DNA of 55,194 nt from a virus. The translations under genes were made by a program, and so were the position numbers. The notes beneath the pieces were generated by a model that worked only from the letters and a program-made list of their open reading frames with translations, ran no database searches and was not told the DNA's origin. Positions 24,801 to 34,278 of this stretch are shown piece by piece. The first letter of the stretch is position 1; each line of letters starts with the position of its first letter. The stretch is from positions 1-55,194 of the IMG/VR virus record IMGVR_UViG_3300027734_003122; one strand, 5' to 3'.

Positions 24801-26201
24801 GGGGTTCAACCTATGATAGCAAAGGTTAATTTAGGATTTACATTTGTTGGTGGACATGGGTTAGGAAATGCAATAGATAAATTACAAAATGCTTTGAACT
24901 TTAATTATTATGCTAATACCGAAGTATATGATCCAAAAGCTGATGTTACTGATGAAAGTTTAAATGATACTGATAAAAAAATATTAGATTATATTAAAGA
25001 AAAAGAAAAAGTTGCAGAAGAAAATAATAATCCAGACCAAACAACAAATTCCTATACAACTATTGGGTTAATAGAGGAGTCGGTTAGCTTTGGTGTGATA
25101 GATGAAACATCTGGAATGCTTAATTATTCTACTATTGCTAAATTAATGAAAGATGAAACTATTGCCTATATATCGACAATAAGTTCAATTGTGGAAGAAA
25201 ACTTAAAAAGGTATAATTCTGATTTTATAAAATATATACTAACTACTGTTAATAATAGTATTGGTGTGTATTTAACTAATTCTAGTGATGCGTTTTCGTT
25301 ATTAGGTATTCCAACTAGTTACCAACCAAGTTTAGAGAGTATATTAAACGAGATTAAAAAAGCCATTCAAAATGGTAGTGATTTATTTATTAGTAAAATA
25401 AAGATAGAATTTAAAAATAAAAAAGAAATAGAATCCGAGGTAAGTGCAAATTATATCAAATATCTTGACGATGAATTTGGTAAATTAAAAGAAGATGTTA
25501 ATTCATTTGTTAATTCGTTAATAAAAGCACAAGAAAACTATCAAAGAGTAGTATCAAAATTATTGTTTGTTACATCTACATATCAAGGTGCTGAAGGTTA
25601 TGATGGGTATTTGGATAAAGATGGTAATAGTAAGAGTTATAAATTGACTATGGATCCAAAACCTATTAAAGATTTATTAGGTAGCGCCAAAAATGAAATT
25701 AAAAATATTATTAATTATATTAATAATGGAAAAGTTAATCCAGATACAATAAAATCAGACAGCAAACAAGAAAGTTTAATATATTTTTTATTTTATGGTA
25801 TATTAAAGAATAAAGAAAATTTAAATGATTTTAAAACTAAAATTTTATTAAAATCACTATCTAATGATAATGTTATTTATAATAATACTATCAAAAAAAT
25901 ATTTGATGATTATTGGAATAGTTTGATTAGTAATTATGATACATTAAAATCTGAAGGTGAATCTACATATAAAACAACATTAGTTTCAGAAAAAACAAAA
26001 AGTGTTAATATAATTAAAGGAATAGAAATTACAGAAGATAAATTTAAATATTCTTACTTATTTATACAAAACCCAGATAATAATATAAAAGATGCTTTGT
26101 TTAATCTAAATAGTAAGTTAGATTATGATTCTACAAATCATAAAACTTGGAATATGAATAAAAACAATTTTATTTTAGTTAAAAATAAATTATCAAAATA
26201 A
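21810..26201 (+). CDS. Giant baseplate protein, main segment, with OmpA-like domain; no usable start codon
   Basis: The frame is open from 21810 to 26201 (1,463 codons). It has no ATG, GTG or TTG until a TTG at 22536; the first in-frame ATG is far inside, in a DMKPGSIM segment near 22889. The 242 codons before 22536 are clearly protein-like (EDSYIVRLGAEKLSGYFEDR, then VGSYFDPTISLTGKGTKG), and they continue the first segment in the same frame. Further on are YGPSEISKLYEGESFNPKIG and NAIDQVSKVFNDGYKE. An OmpA-like block (about residues 828-880 of the joined frame, DLVGSASKPQTPEYNISLSD then RRIANAQTYI) may bind peptidoglycan. The C-terminal 450 residues are helical and Lys/Asn-rich. It directly abuts the LysM-like gene. 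I infer a baseplate or hub component expressed by decoding past the stops. Confidence 0.75.
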   Translation: MALPKLNDNIVNNFYSGVNTSQDIYADAGVFINSDDYWFDTNLKKKDILYYWLNGSSSFKPSEYTAFDIFTENANTVSKLKEDSYIVRLGAEKLSGYFEDRIGRFIDKYNILTRFENAISDINDPLDVYNLITGTKPIIEPIWTITRTNNFIFGAAQLALELAGAELPFPTIVGSYFDPTISLTGKGTKGFLGGIFQQKKTGSQLFFDNTGKGQKSILFSNIEYNLYRPNYKKNSVLGGFTDLFTKNKNGYYVGSYDLDPTDVLSPQKDLPEDQFGRKVQTPVYGPSEISKLYEGESFNPKIGANGKSFTDGGSIEGGLTWVSPKYKNNAGKNVGLNGQVFGDSNTKQTTFETTETTEYDMKPGSIMYDTQKLVESQPNNGNKLKHVGNAIDQVSKVFNDGYKEITKGSRVRKYSPNVNGGTFEEYCRLFTKDTPFLTYSRLQKKDGIVSEGRQMKNSVLNKTYDLSIYPKKGNDSKKFMLSIENLAWRTSSLYLDLPECEKGPNGGRIMWFPPYDLKFSDSSTASFSPNEFLGRPEPVYTYKSTSRTGTLDFSIVVDHPSVLNVLTNRILDNQSDAEQINGILESFFSGCLKYDLYELAKIYNTMTLSELEEIQKQVQESYEIKDEVELINRTFITSKDPSTTAETGEPVVEDKSRQFDEFKSLAFYFDNDIPSIGNTKKYQDMYNDYINKSAYTEGSLKKFMELYVKNNFLGIDEFIKRANMFLEDKNAEIIIDLVGSASKPQTPEYNISLSDRRIANAQTYIKSKINYNDRLKFKVLSLGENTQVTAKTYIRGETSGTTFSVGNCSTFAEDKIFSQQAMACRRTSISNITARISTKPTKKEPTTTTTSSDVAIKKQTKEKKISTVETKLYRNVSKKVLQKLLSECDYFQTIEETDPFLYSNLKEKLKYFNPAFHSTTPEGLNGRLTFLQQCVRPGNTIPTIKKDGVKDFKDAKNTSFGIPPILVLRVGDFFHTKIIPNTLGLTYEKLDLNPEGIGVQPMIAKVNLGFTFVGGHGLGNAIDKLQNALNFNYYANTEVYDPKADVTDESLNDTDKKILDYIKEKEKVAEENNNPDQTTNSYTTIGLIEESVSFGVIDETSGMLNYSTIAKLMKDETIAYISTISSIVEENLKRYNSDFIKYILTTVNNSIGVYLTNSSDAFSLLGIPTSYQPSLESILNEIKKAIQNGSDLFISKIKIEFKNKKEIESEVSANYIKYLDDEFGKLKEDVNSFVNSLIKAQENYQRVVSKLLFVTSTYQGAEGYDGYLDKDGNSKSYKLTMDPKPIKDLLGSAKNEIKNIINYINNGKVNPDTIKSDSKQESLIYFLFYGILKNKENLNDFKTKILLKSLSNDNVIYNNTIKKIFDDYWNSLISNYDTLKSEGESTYKTTLVSEKTKSVNIIKGIEITEDKFKYSYLFIQNPDNNIKDALFNLNSKLDYDSTNHKTWNMNKNNFILVKNKLSK

Positions 26202-26525
26202 ATGAATTTAAAATATTATAATAGATATTCACAATTCTCTGTGAATGGGGAACATAAAACTGTTCCTTATGTTACTTTACCAAGTAAAAGTAGTGATAAT
26301 GTTTATTTTTATAAAAAGAATATAAGTAGGCTAGATAAGATATCACAACAATATTATCAAACCCCCTTCTTTGGGTGGTTAATATTAATCGCTAACCCCC
26401 AGTTTGGAGGATTGGAAACCAATATATATGATGGGGCAATGTTGAAGGTACCGTACCCCTTAGAAACATCATTATTGGATTATAAAACAGAAGTAGAAAC
26501 ACATTTTTTTTATTATGGTAAATGA
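26202..26525 (+). CDS. LysM-like baseplate protein (T4 gp53-like)
   Basis: A 107-residue protein that starts on the base after the previous stop. The segment NISRLDKISQQYYQTPFFGW, followed by LILIANPQ and GAMLKVPYPLETS, is the LysM-like pattern ('D.IS...Y....W..I...NP......I..G..L.IP.P') used by baseplate wedge protein gp53 and tail protein X of contractile tails. It would help lock the hub to the tail tube. The stop overlaps the next gene's start by 11 bases, so the three baseplate genes are translationally linked. Confidence 0.75.
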   Translation: MNLKYYNRYSQFSVNGEHKTVPYVTLPSKSSDNVYFYKKNISRLDKISQQYYQTPFFGWLILIANPQFGGLETNIYDGAMLKVPYPLETSLLDYKTEVETHFFYYGK

Positions 26526-29500
26526 GCAAGGGGATATTAAGGTTATATATGATTACCAAAATGTGATATATATTGACCCAAATAAAATTGTTAGTAGTGA
26601 TGGTACGGTTAATGATAGGGGTGTTAGACATGAAGATTTTGTTATGTATGCAAATCTCGAAACTAAACTAATACCTAGAACTAAATTATTAGTTGGTACG
26701 AATGTTAATGATGATATTAGAACAATATCTTTAGCTAGTATTAATTTTTTGAAACCTAATACTGGGGATGATTTTTTCACCGCTAGTTATTATGATGAGT
26801 TTACGGGTAGGAACTCAATGAGTAACAATGGGGTTAATCAAAAAGAATCTAAAGTTGTTGTGGATGAGAATAGGTCTTATTTTAAGAATGATGCTATTAA
26901 TGTGCAAGATAATAGTTTGTTTGGTATAAAGAATATATCAATAAAAACGACATCATCATTTATTCCAACGGTTAGTATAACTATGGAAGATAGTCAAGGC
27001 AGGGCGTTATTTAGTTTAGGTAATAAATCACCATATTCAGCATTTTTTAATTTGCCATATCCTCCATTTTATTTAACAATTAAGGGATACTATGGTAAGG
27101 CGGTCAGATATGAATTAGTTTTAATTAAGTTTAATTCTAGGTTTAATTCTTCATCTGGGGATTATTCGGTTGATTTGGAATTCCTTGGTTATAAGTATAA
27201 TGTTTTAACTGATATTAGTATTGGGCATTTATTGGCTTGTCCCCATATGTATACTAAGAAGTACGAAGTATCTACTGAAAAAGCATCAAACAAAAGTATT
27301 GAAAAATTTGAAATAAATACTGAATTAGGATATCAAAAAGTAATAGAAGTATATAAAGATTATAAATCAAAAAATTTACTAGACCCCTCATTTCCAGAAT
27401 TAACTTTATCTCAATTAATTTTTAAATTAGAAATGTTTGAGCAGAACATTTTAAATTCTTTAAATAAAATCCAGGTTCAAAAATTAACTGATGGTAAAAA
27501 ATATAAATCAAATATTGAACTTTACTATAAATCAATAAGGGGTAATACCAAGTCTTGGTTTACTAAGTATATTGACTCAAGACCTATTATATTAAAGACT
27601 GATGTGAAAAATACATCTATATCAACCGAGGAAAATTTAATTTACACATTCAAAGATGATATAACAAAAAATCCAGCGGAGAATAAAATAGAATTAGCAA
27701 TAACTGAATTAAAAAAGATTATTGATGATTTTAATAGAATTTTGTTAGAGAATGAAACTTTTGGTGAAAACAAAACGCATTCAATAAACAATAATATTAA
27801 ATACGATTTACTTGTTACGACAATAATAGAAGACCAAATTGACTGTGCTAAAAGTTTTGAATCTAGGGGTGGGTTTATTAGTCCAACAGTTAACACTAAT
27901 GAGTATTGTAAAAATATTAGAAATAAGATTTTTATTGACTATACATTAGATGGGGTTAAGAAGACTGCACCTTTTTTTGTAATGAACAAATTTATAAAAG
28001 AAATAAATAATATTGAATCAACATTCATTAGAGAATACAATAATATTGAAAGAACATTAAGTCTTGAATTAGCCAAGAAAATTGAAAACAAAGAAACGGG
28101 TATAGGTTTTAGTCCAACGATTAAAAATATTATTGCTGTTATTATGGCATCAACGGAGGCGTTTTTGCGATTACTTGAAGATGTACATGAGAATGCTTGG
28201 TCAGTTAAGGATGATAAAGATAGATTTAATAGTGTTATTAATGATGATAGTCAAGAGATTCCAGAAGCAGAAAAAGTTGTATTTCCTTGGCCTCTAGTTT
28301 TCTATGAAACAAATAAGGAAAAGGCTAATAAATATGAATTAATATATCCAGGGGATCCAAGTATCATACAAACGACAAAGGCATATTACTATGATAAGTG
28401 GCCCGAAGTAGAATTTGTTGAAGAATATTTAAAGGGTATGATTAAAAGTTTTGATGCACCTTCAATTAATGATGTGCTGAATAGCGATGAATATATTAAT
28501 ACTAGATTTACTTTAAACACTAATGAATATCCATTTAGTAATATACCGTATTTCTCAATATCAAATTCGCAATTTTTATATGAGATATGGGATAGGCATT
28601 TTTATTCAATACATACATCTGGATTAGCCTTAATCCCCCAAACAAGCGATACAACTATTATTAATTTTATTTCAAAAAACGAATCAAACAATATTAAAAC
28701 AAGTTTGGAATCAAATTCTATTTTGTTTTTACAAAAATTACAAAAATATCTTAATTCAGATGGGGGACTTAATGGGGATAATTATAATGATTTATTATTA
28801 CAAATATCTAATGGTGTTTCAGAAAACTACCAGAGGTATTTAGATGGTTATTATAACACAAATTACATAAATAATTTAGCAACATACCCCAGCCAAATAT
28901 ATAATATTGATACATTTACTAAATTAAGTGATAAATTTATAAATACATTAACTAAGTCCCAGATAGATGAAATATCGAATAAAATTAAACAAGCACCAAT
29001 AATTGATAATATTAATTGGTTTTACCCTTACTCATATTCTGCTTGGACTGAAACAAATTTAAATTTTAAAATAAGCAATATAACAGATTCTTATGATACT
29101 AAGGATACTGTATTTTTTAATTCTAGTAGAAATGTTATAACTAATTTTAAGGATGTAAACGATATTATCAATAATAGACCATTTAAGTATTTTGCTGATC
29201 CTATTGATAATAACTTAATGTATGGGAATGTATATCAAGAAAACTACGAATCTAGTAAGACGATATCTCTATTAAACACCCCTATTTTTACAAATGCAAT
29301 AATTTCTGGTATTCAGAAGTGGAGGTCTAATATTGATTATCCATTTATTGCAGCATCATATATTTTCTTAAACTCGCTACCATTATCTAATCTTAGTGAT
29401 TTTTTAATTAATAAAAATACAAATAAGAAAAACGGATTTTTATTTGCATCGTTTATAAAATATTCTGCTATTCATAAATTACCTTATGCTTGGATTTTGA

Positions 29501-32500
29501 AATACGGTTCAATATGGCACAGGTATAAAAACTATGTAAACACAAATACTGACATTCTGGATGAGGTTTGGAAAGATTTTGATTATAAACAAAATTATAA
29601 TACAAATCCAGATTTTGATTATTTTGTGAATGGGGATAAAAAAATCTCATTAAAAGATAATAAAAACATTAATACAGGATTTTATCCAAAGTTAATGAAT
29701 GATTTTAATGTATTTGTAAATGGCTTTGATTTATTTAAGGATTATTCTAAGGAAGAAATAATTGATTTGCAGAATAGGGGGCTTAAAATTATAAATAATT
29801 ATAATTACAATTATAGTGGATTGACCTTCAACAATTGGAGCGTACTTGTTCCAAAAAATATTTATGATGGGTTATTTTTTTCTGGATATTGTTTTGATAA
29901 CCAGTATGGGGTCGATACAAATTATTATACATTACCATCATTCAATTCTGGGAAACAAACAATATCAGGCACAACACAACCATTAACAGAAGATGATTTA
30001 ATAAAAGTAGCGCATAATGGATCTATTAAATTATTGTATAATGACGAGGTAAATAGTTTTGATTTCACCGACTTAAAAAAACCAAATTATAATGAATATC
30101 TAAATACGCAAAAGGATACAAATAATGCTTATACTTTGGGTATGGATTTGGCTACCACATATAGTAGTATTGAAGATATTTTTTCGGTATTTGACTATGA
30201 TACGTTAAACTTATTTGAGAAGGAGTTTTTGGAATTTAGCAAGTCAATATATGATATTAATTATGTTGAAGATGATGCACAAATAAGTTTACTTGGTTTA
30301 GATTATCAAGATGAAAATACACAATATAGGAATTTCCAATTATTATTTAGGCAACTAATGGAAGTTCCCCCTAACTTTAATACTAATATTGATTTTATTA
30401 CTCAATCAGCGACATATCAAGATACCAATGTTAAAAGGATTATATCTGGGTTGTTAGATTATGATGTGTTATTTAAGTTTGGTAATCCAACGCAATACAA
30501 TAATATAACATATAATTCGTTAATGAAACATATTAGCAACAAGTCTAATATATCAAACCCCCTAACTTTCAGACCATATGTTAAGAATAGTTTACCTAAA
30601 GATGTTTCTTTATTAACCTCAGAAGCAATAAATCCAGCAGCTTGGAAGGCGATTAAATTACATGTTGGGTTTTCAACAATAGATGAATTAAAGTATGATG
30701 ATACGGGTTCTTATATTACAGATTTCTTTATTGATAATAGTATTGAGTTTACTGAATCTAATGTAATTAAGTTTTCGCATTTTATAAAAATGTATGCAAC
30801 ACAAAAATTAAAATCACCCCAATTAACATCAAATAATTTTTATACAATTTTAAAAACAAACCAAGATGTTTTGCTGGGTTTGGTGTCAGATACTTTAACA
30901 CAAACTTTAATAGAAGTTAAGAAACATGTTAGTAATGTTGAGATTGCTCAAATTAATGTTGTGGATACGGCTGTTGATAGTAAATTATCCAAGTATGATT
31001 TATATGAAACATTTAAGGCAATAAATGATAAATGGATTTCAGGATCGGATTATAAGAACAGAACTTTGTTTGAGGATGTGTTATTCTTGGATAGGGGTTC
31101 AAGGAATATAGGGGATTTATATTATGCTGATATTTTTGATTTAAAAAAGATTTTTAACGATAGAAATATAAATCTTAATATGCCCATCTTTAATTTTATT
31201 GGGGGTATTCTAAGGAAGAATAATTTTAATATTTTCCCAATGCCATCCTATGTTAATTTTTATGGTGCGTTATCACCAGGGGATTCTATAAATGATGTTG
31301 TGCAAAGTGCAACAGAGGTGGCTAATGATACTTGGGGAACATTTACTGACGTTGATTACAGAAAGTCAGGACCTAAATTGGTTTGCGTTTATTCTGGTAG
31401 GGATTCTACAACATTAAAAGGAAATAGAGATTTTAGATTTCACGATGATTCTTTTGATTGGGATAGGTCACAAGAAATTCCTTTTTTGGAGGATCAGACA
31501 AACAAAACAGATTGGTCGCAATCAAATAAATGTGTTAGCTTTCTTGTTGATGTTGGGGTTCAAAATCAAGCAATATTTCATGGTGTTGATGTTGACCAAA
31601 ACAATGGGGCGGCAACAGCAGAATCACTACAAATGATTGAGAATATAAGAAATTCCGTATCGAACAGAGGCGTGGCGACACAAAATGTTTCTATGTTTAA
31701 TTTATATAAAAATTTGAGTTATACCGCAACCATAAGAAGTATGGGTAATGCGTTAATTCAACCAACTATGTATTTTAAATTGCAACATTTACCTATGTTT
31801 GAAGGACCTTATTTCATTACCGAGGTTAGTCACACAATAAGCCCCGGTGCTTTTGAAACGGTATTTAAAGGGGTTAGGCAAAGCATATATGCACCCCCAA
31901 CGATAGATACTTATCTGGCGAGTATTAATGAAAATTTATTAACAAAAATACAAAGTCAGTTTTCAAAAACAATAAAGACTGATATAATAGGTACGGATAC
32001 CCCAACAAATAACAACCAAAGTGGAAAGAGCGTACCAACAAGCAGTAGTGGTTGTGGTATTCTATTATATTCAACATATACTGGATTTACACAAAATAAT
32101 GAAATTAATATTAAAACATTATCTTCAAAAGAATTATATGCTGCAATAACAGCAAAAGTTCCAAATACAAATTATTCTAATTTAATTTATATTATTTCAT
32201 ATTTGGCATCATTTGATAATAATAATTTCAAGGCTAATCATTATAATTTTGGTAATGTTTGGTTAACCTATAATCGAGGTACTATAACTAATTATAATCA
32301 AAATATTGAACAATTCTTTTGCTCAAAAAATTTGATTACATCAAGCGAGCAACCGTATGCAATTTTCCCATCATTAGATTCATATATTGATTATATGGCT
32401 AGGGTTATTGACAGAGTTTATGGGAAATTAGATTATTATGAGCAAGTTAATGAGGTTGATGCTACCAGAGCGCCTATTGTTGATGCTTATATAATATCTT

Positions 32501-33195
32501 GGTTATATGGGGAGGATTCAATTGGTGAAGTTAATGCTTCAAATACTTATGCTAAATTGAATGCTAGCGGATATTATGATAAATTAAAGTTAAAAACAAA
32601 AGCCGCTGGGGATAGTATAAAAGCAATAAATCCAAAAGCATTTGAGAAAGAAGTAGAAAATTATGTTAAAGTGGAAAATTCCTTAAATAAGGAGAAGAAG
32701 ATAACAACAGTTGAAGAAGGTTGTATTTTTTCATATAAAGCACCAAATGTTGTGACAAGTATGCCGATAGGTGTGATAATAGTTCCATATAATATTACAA
32801 TTAAATATAGCGCCAAGAAAATTGAGGAATTATTTTATACTGAAAATGTTGTAAAAGAAATTGAAAATGCTTTAATTAAGATATATGCTTCAAATATTAA
32901 TCCAGAAATTGTTAAATTTGATGTCATTGTTAAATCAGGTTCAACTGGTTATGATATAACATTTATTGCTGACATTAAAGAATCAACTGGGTTACCATAT
33001 ACTGGTATAAAAATATTGGGGGGTAAAACACCAAATCAAACAACGGTGGTTGATTTAGAAAATAAGATTAAATCTTCACAAAATTATGATAAAGATGATA
33101 AGATTATAGTAGAGATTATCCCTATTTCACAGTTTAGTATAAATTATTATTATGCTAAATATACAAAATTAAAGTTATATCCTGAACTTGAATAG
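26515..33195 (+). CDS. Giant baseplate hub protein (2,226 residues)
   Basis: The N-terminal 250 residues include a hub-like beta domain (SFIPTVSITMEDSQGRALFS, then FFNLPYPPFYLTIKGYYGK). A long Asn/Tyr/Lys-rich central region (about 270-1570) follows without known domains. A second hub-type domain at about 1600-1810 contains YTATIRSMGNALIQPTMYF and LPMFEGPYFITEVSHTISPG, the pattern of gp27/late-control-D-type hub proteins. After a Ser/Thr linker, residues about 1845-2080 (FDNNNFKANHYNFGNVWLT, then YAIFPSLDSYIDYMARVIDR) resemble a lysozyme/glucosaminidase fold, but I see no convincing catalytic Glu. A final alpha/beta domain closes the protein. It may combine the roles of T4 gp27 and gp5 in one chain: hub plus cell-wall contact. 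Confidence 0.75.
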   Translation: MVNEQGDIKVIYDYQNVIYIDPNKIVSSDGTVNDRGVRHEDFVMYANLETKLIPRTKLLVGTNVNDDIRTISLASINFLKPNTGDDFFTASYYDEFTGRNSMSNNGVNQKESKVVVDENRSYFKNDAINVQDNSLFGIKNISIKTTSSFIPTVSITMEDSQGRALFSLGNKSPYSAFFNLPYPPFYLTIKGYYGKAVRYELVLIKFNSRFNSSSGDYSVDLEFLGYKYNVLTDISIGHLLACPHMYTKKYEVSTEKASNKSIEKFEINTELGYQKVIEVYKDYKSKNLLDPSFPELTLSQLIFKLEMFEQNILNSLNKIQVQKLTDGKKYKSNIELYYKSIRGNTKSWFTKYIDSRPIILKTDVKNTSISTEENLIYTFKDDITKNPAENKIELAITELKKIIDDFNRILLENETFGENKTHSINNNIKYDLLVTTIIEDQIDCAKSFESRGGFISPTVNTNEYCKNIRNKIFIDYTLDGVKKTAPFFVMNKFIKEINNIESTFIREYNNIERTLSLELAKKIENKETGIGFSPTIKNIIAVIMASTEAFLRLLEDVHENAWSVKDDKDRFNSVINDDSQEIPEAEKVVFPWPLVFYETNKEKANKYELIYPGDPSIIQTTKAYYYDKWPEVEFVEEYLKGMIKSFDAPSINDVLNSDEYINTRFTLNTNEYPFSNIPYFSISNSQFLYEIWDRHFYSIHTSGLALIPQTSDTTIINFISKNESNNIKTSLESNSILFLQKLQKYLNSDGGLNGDNYNDLLLQISNGVSENYQRYLDGYYNTNYINNLATYPSQIYNIDTFTKLSDKFINTLTKSQIDEISNKIKQAPIIDNINWFYPYSYSAWTETNLNFKISNITDSYDTKDTVFFNSSRNVITNFKDVNDIINNRPFKYFADPIDNNLMYGNVYQENYESSKTISLLNTPIFTNAIISGIQKWRSNIDYPFIAASYIFLNSLPLSNLSDFLINKNTNKKNGFLFASFIKYSAIHKLPYAWILKYGSIWHRYKNYVNTNTDILDEVWKDFDYKQNYNTNPDFDYFVNGDKKISLKDNKNINTGFYPKLMNDFNVFVNGFDLFKDYSKEEIIDLQNRGLKIINNYNYNYSGLTFNNWSVLVPKNIYDGLFFSGYCFDNQYGVDTNYYTLPSFNSGKQTISGTTQPLTEDDLIKVAHNGSIKLLYNDEVNSFDFTDLKKPNYNEYLNTQKDTNNAYTLGMDLATTYSSIEDIFSVFDYDTLNLFEKEFLEFSKSIYDINYVEDDAQISLLGLDYQDENTQYRNFQLLFRQLMEVPPNFNTNIDFITQSATYQDTNVKRIISGLLDYDVLFKFGNPTQYNNITYNSLMKHISNKSNISNPLTFRPYVKNSLPKDVSLLTSEAINPAAWKAIKLHVGFSTIDELKYDDTGSYITDFFIDNSIEFTESNVIKFSHFIKMYATQKLKSPQLTSNNFYTILKTNQDVLLGLVSDTLTQTLIEVKKHVSNVEIAQINVVDTAVDSKLSKYDLYETFKAINDKWISGSDYKNRTLFEDVLFLDRGSRNIGDLYYADIFDLKKIFNDRNINLNMPIFNFIGGILRKNNFNIFPMPSYVNFYGALSPGDSINDVVQSATEVANDTWGTFTDVDYRKSGPKLVCVYSGRDSTTLKGNRDFRFHDDSFDWDRSQEIPFLEDQTNKTDWSQSNKCVSFLVDVGVQNQAIFHGVDVDQNNGAATAESLQMIENIRNSVSNRGVATQNVSMFNLYKNLSYTATIRSMGNALIQPTMYFKLQHLPMFEGPYFITEVSHTISPGAFETVFKGVRQSIYAPPTIDTYLASINENLLTKIQSQFSKTIKTDIIGTDTPTNNNQSGKSVPTSSSGCGILLYSTYTGFTQNNEINIKTLSSKELYAAITAKVPNTNYSNLIYIISYLASFDNNNFKANHYNFGNVWLTYNRGTITNYNQNIEQFFCSKNLITSSEQPYAIFPSLDSYIDYMARVIDRVYGKLDYYEQVNEVDATRAPIVDAYIISWLYGEDSIGEVNASNTYAKLNASGYYDKLKLKTKAAGDSIKAINPKAFEKEVENYVKVENSLNKEKKITTVEEGCIFSYKAPNVVTSMPIGVIIVPYNITIKYSAKKIEELFYTENVVKEIENALIKIYASNINPEIVKFDVIVKSGSTGYDITFIADIKESTGLPYTGIKILGGKTPNQTTVVDLENKIKSSQNYDKDDKIIVEIIPISQFSINYYYAKYTKLKLYPELE

Positions 33196-33214
33196 ATTAT
33201 TTTAACATTTAAGA

Positions 33215-33222
33215 TATTTATA
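33215..33222 (+). promoter_or_regulatory. Candidate late promoter box (TATTTATA)
   Basis: AGATATTTATAATAAAAATA begins 23 bases before the ATG at 33238. Confidence 0.55.
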
Positions 33223-33237
33223 ATAAAAATAATAATT

Positions 33238-33462
33238 ATGAGCATTATTGAAAATCTAAATAATTACTTAGATGATACAAAAAACAAAAAAAATTCATTA
33301 CTAGATGATGGTTCACATGAAGTTTGTGATTTAATAACTGGAGAGTGTTTTGTTGTTAAAGAAAAAGATGGATTGATTGAGCGTAATGATATTAACAGAG
33401 TTGCAAATAGAAATGTTAAAGTTAAAACCAATGGCGGTTTAAAAGAACTATTAAATGACTAA
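33238..33462 (+). CDS. Small conserved-looking protein of unknown function
   Basis: A 74-residue polar protein. The middle segment SHEVCDLITGECFVVKEKDG has two Cys seven residues apart (CDLITGEC) followed by 'KEKDGLIER', a pattern I have seen in small proteins next to structural or replication genes of Bacteroidota phages. No membrane segment. It is 18 bases ahead of the acidic coiled-coil gene and shares its promoter box. Function unknown. Confidence 0.65.
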   Translation: MSIIENLNNYLDDTKNKKNSLLDDGSHEVCDLITGECFVVKEKDGLIERNDINRVANRNVKVKTNGGLKELLND

Positions 33463-33480
33463 GTTTTAAAATAAAAAAAA

Positions 33481-34194
33481 ATGAAGATAGATCAGAAAAT
33501 ATTAAATGAAATTAATCGTTATCACAAGATAAATAATTATATTATTGAGCAAGCTGCACCCCCACCCCCACCTCCACCTCCAGGTGATGAACTAGACCCA
33601 GCAGCAGGTGGTTTGCCAAATGCATCAGTTACACCTCCTGGTGAGGTTTCACCTATCCCCCCAACAGAACCAGGGGGCGTGGATCCATTAAGTACAGCAG
33701 AGCCAGAGGTTATTGATGTTAATATGGATGATGATGTTACCGCAATTGACGATGAAGGCGGCAATGAAGAAAGTGTTGATGAAGGTGGTGGTTCTGAAGA
33801 GTTAGATATCACAGACTTGGTTACTTCACAAAAAACAATGGAAACTAAGCAAAGCGAATACTTTGATAATTTATTTGGACAATTAAATAAGTTAGAAACA
33901 AAGTTGAGTGAAATGGATAAGATTTTTGATAAGTTAACAGCAATGGAAACTAAGATTGAGAAGTATAGAGAAAAAACACCAGAAGAGAAATTAGAGTTAA
34001 GGACTTATGATTCATATCCATTTAATCAAAAGTTGTCTGATTTCTTTGATGACAAAAAACAAGACATGGAAAAAAGCGGTAAGAATGAATATATTCTAAC
34101 ATCTGATGATGTCATAGATATAAATCCTGACGAGGTTAAAAATAGCTTTAATCAAGATTATGAGGATGACGATTCATTTGGTATGAAATTTTAA
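33481..34194 (+). CDS. Acidic Pro-rich coiled-coil protein, candidate internal/scaffold virion protein
   Basis: A 237-residue protein. The head MKIDQKILNEINRYHKINNY is a charged helix ending at IIEQ, similar in style to phage capsid-targeting leaders. It is followed by a run of eight prolines and an acidic, Gly/Pro-rich disordered region (about 24-110). A coiled coil at about 112-165 (LFGQLNKLETKLSEMDKIFD, then LTAMETKIEKYREK) and an acidic tail (YEDDDSFGMKF) complete it. Acidic disordered plus coiled coil is typical of prohead core proteins, but no protease or capsid gene is in the window to support that. It ends at a terminator just ahead of the SSB gene. Confidence 0.6.
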   Translation: MKIDQKILNEINRYHKINNYIIEQAAPPPPPPPPGDELDPAAGGLPNASVTPPGEVSPIPPTEPGGVDPLSTAEPEVIDVNMDDDVTAIDDEGGNEESVDEGGGSEELDITDLVTSQKTMETKQSEYFDNLFGQLNKLETKLSEMDKIFDKLTAMETKIEKYREKTPEEKLELRTYDSYPFNQKLSDFFDDKKQDMEKSGKNEYILTSDDVIDINPDEVKNSFNQDYEDDDSFGMKF

Positions 34195-34224
34195 AAAAAA
34201 GGGGTGAATAACCCCTTTTTTTTT
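34192..34224 (+). terminator. Intrinsic terminator between structural and replication genes
   Basis: AAAAAAAAGGGGT and ACCCCTTTTTTTTT arms with a GAATA loop and a long T tract. It overlaps the upstream part of a longer SSB frame (from 34204), which argues that SSB starts at 34279 instead. Confidence 0.9.
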
Positions 34225-34278
34225 GGTATAAAGTTTCCTATACTTGTAGTATTAAATAATAAATCAAAAAACATAAGT

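Noticed and set aside
21495-26201. Genome-wide reassignment of UAA to a sense codon to explain the interrupted gene
   Set aside because: Many well-bounded genes here (polymerase, sheath, SSB, uvsX and others) end at UAA at the expected length, and UAG and UGA are also used as stops.
33537-33812. Minus-strand ORF with poly-Gly and Ser/Pro-rich sequence
   Set aside because: It is antisense to the Pro-rich acidic gene and reflects its composition only.
34204-34278. Longer SSB start
   Set aside because: The extra 25 residues are read out of the terminator hairpin and a T tract; the ATG at 34279 gives a normal gp32-like start.
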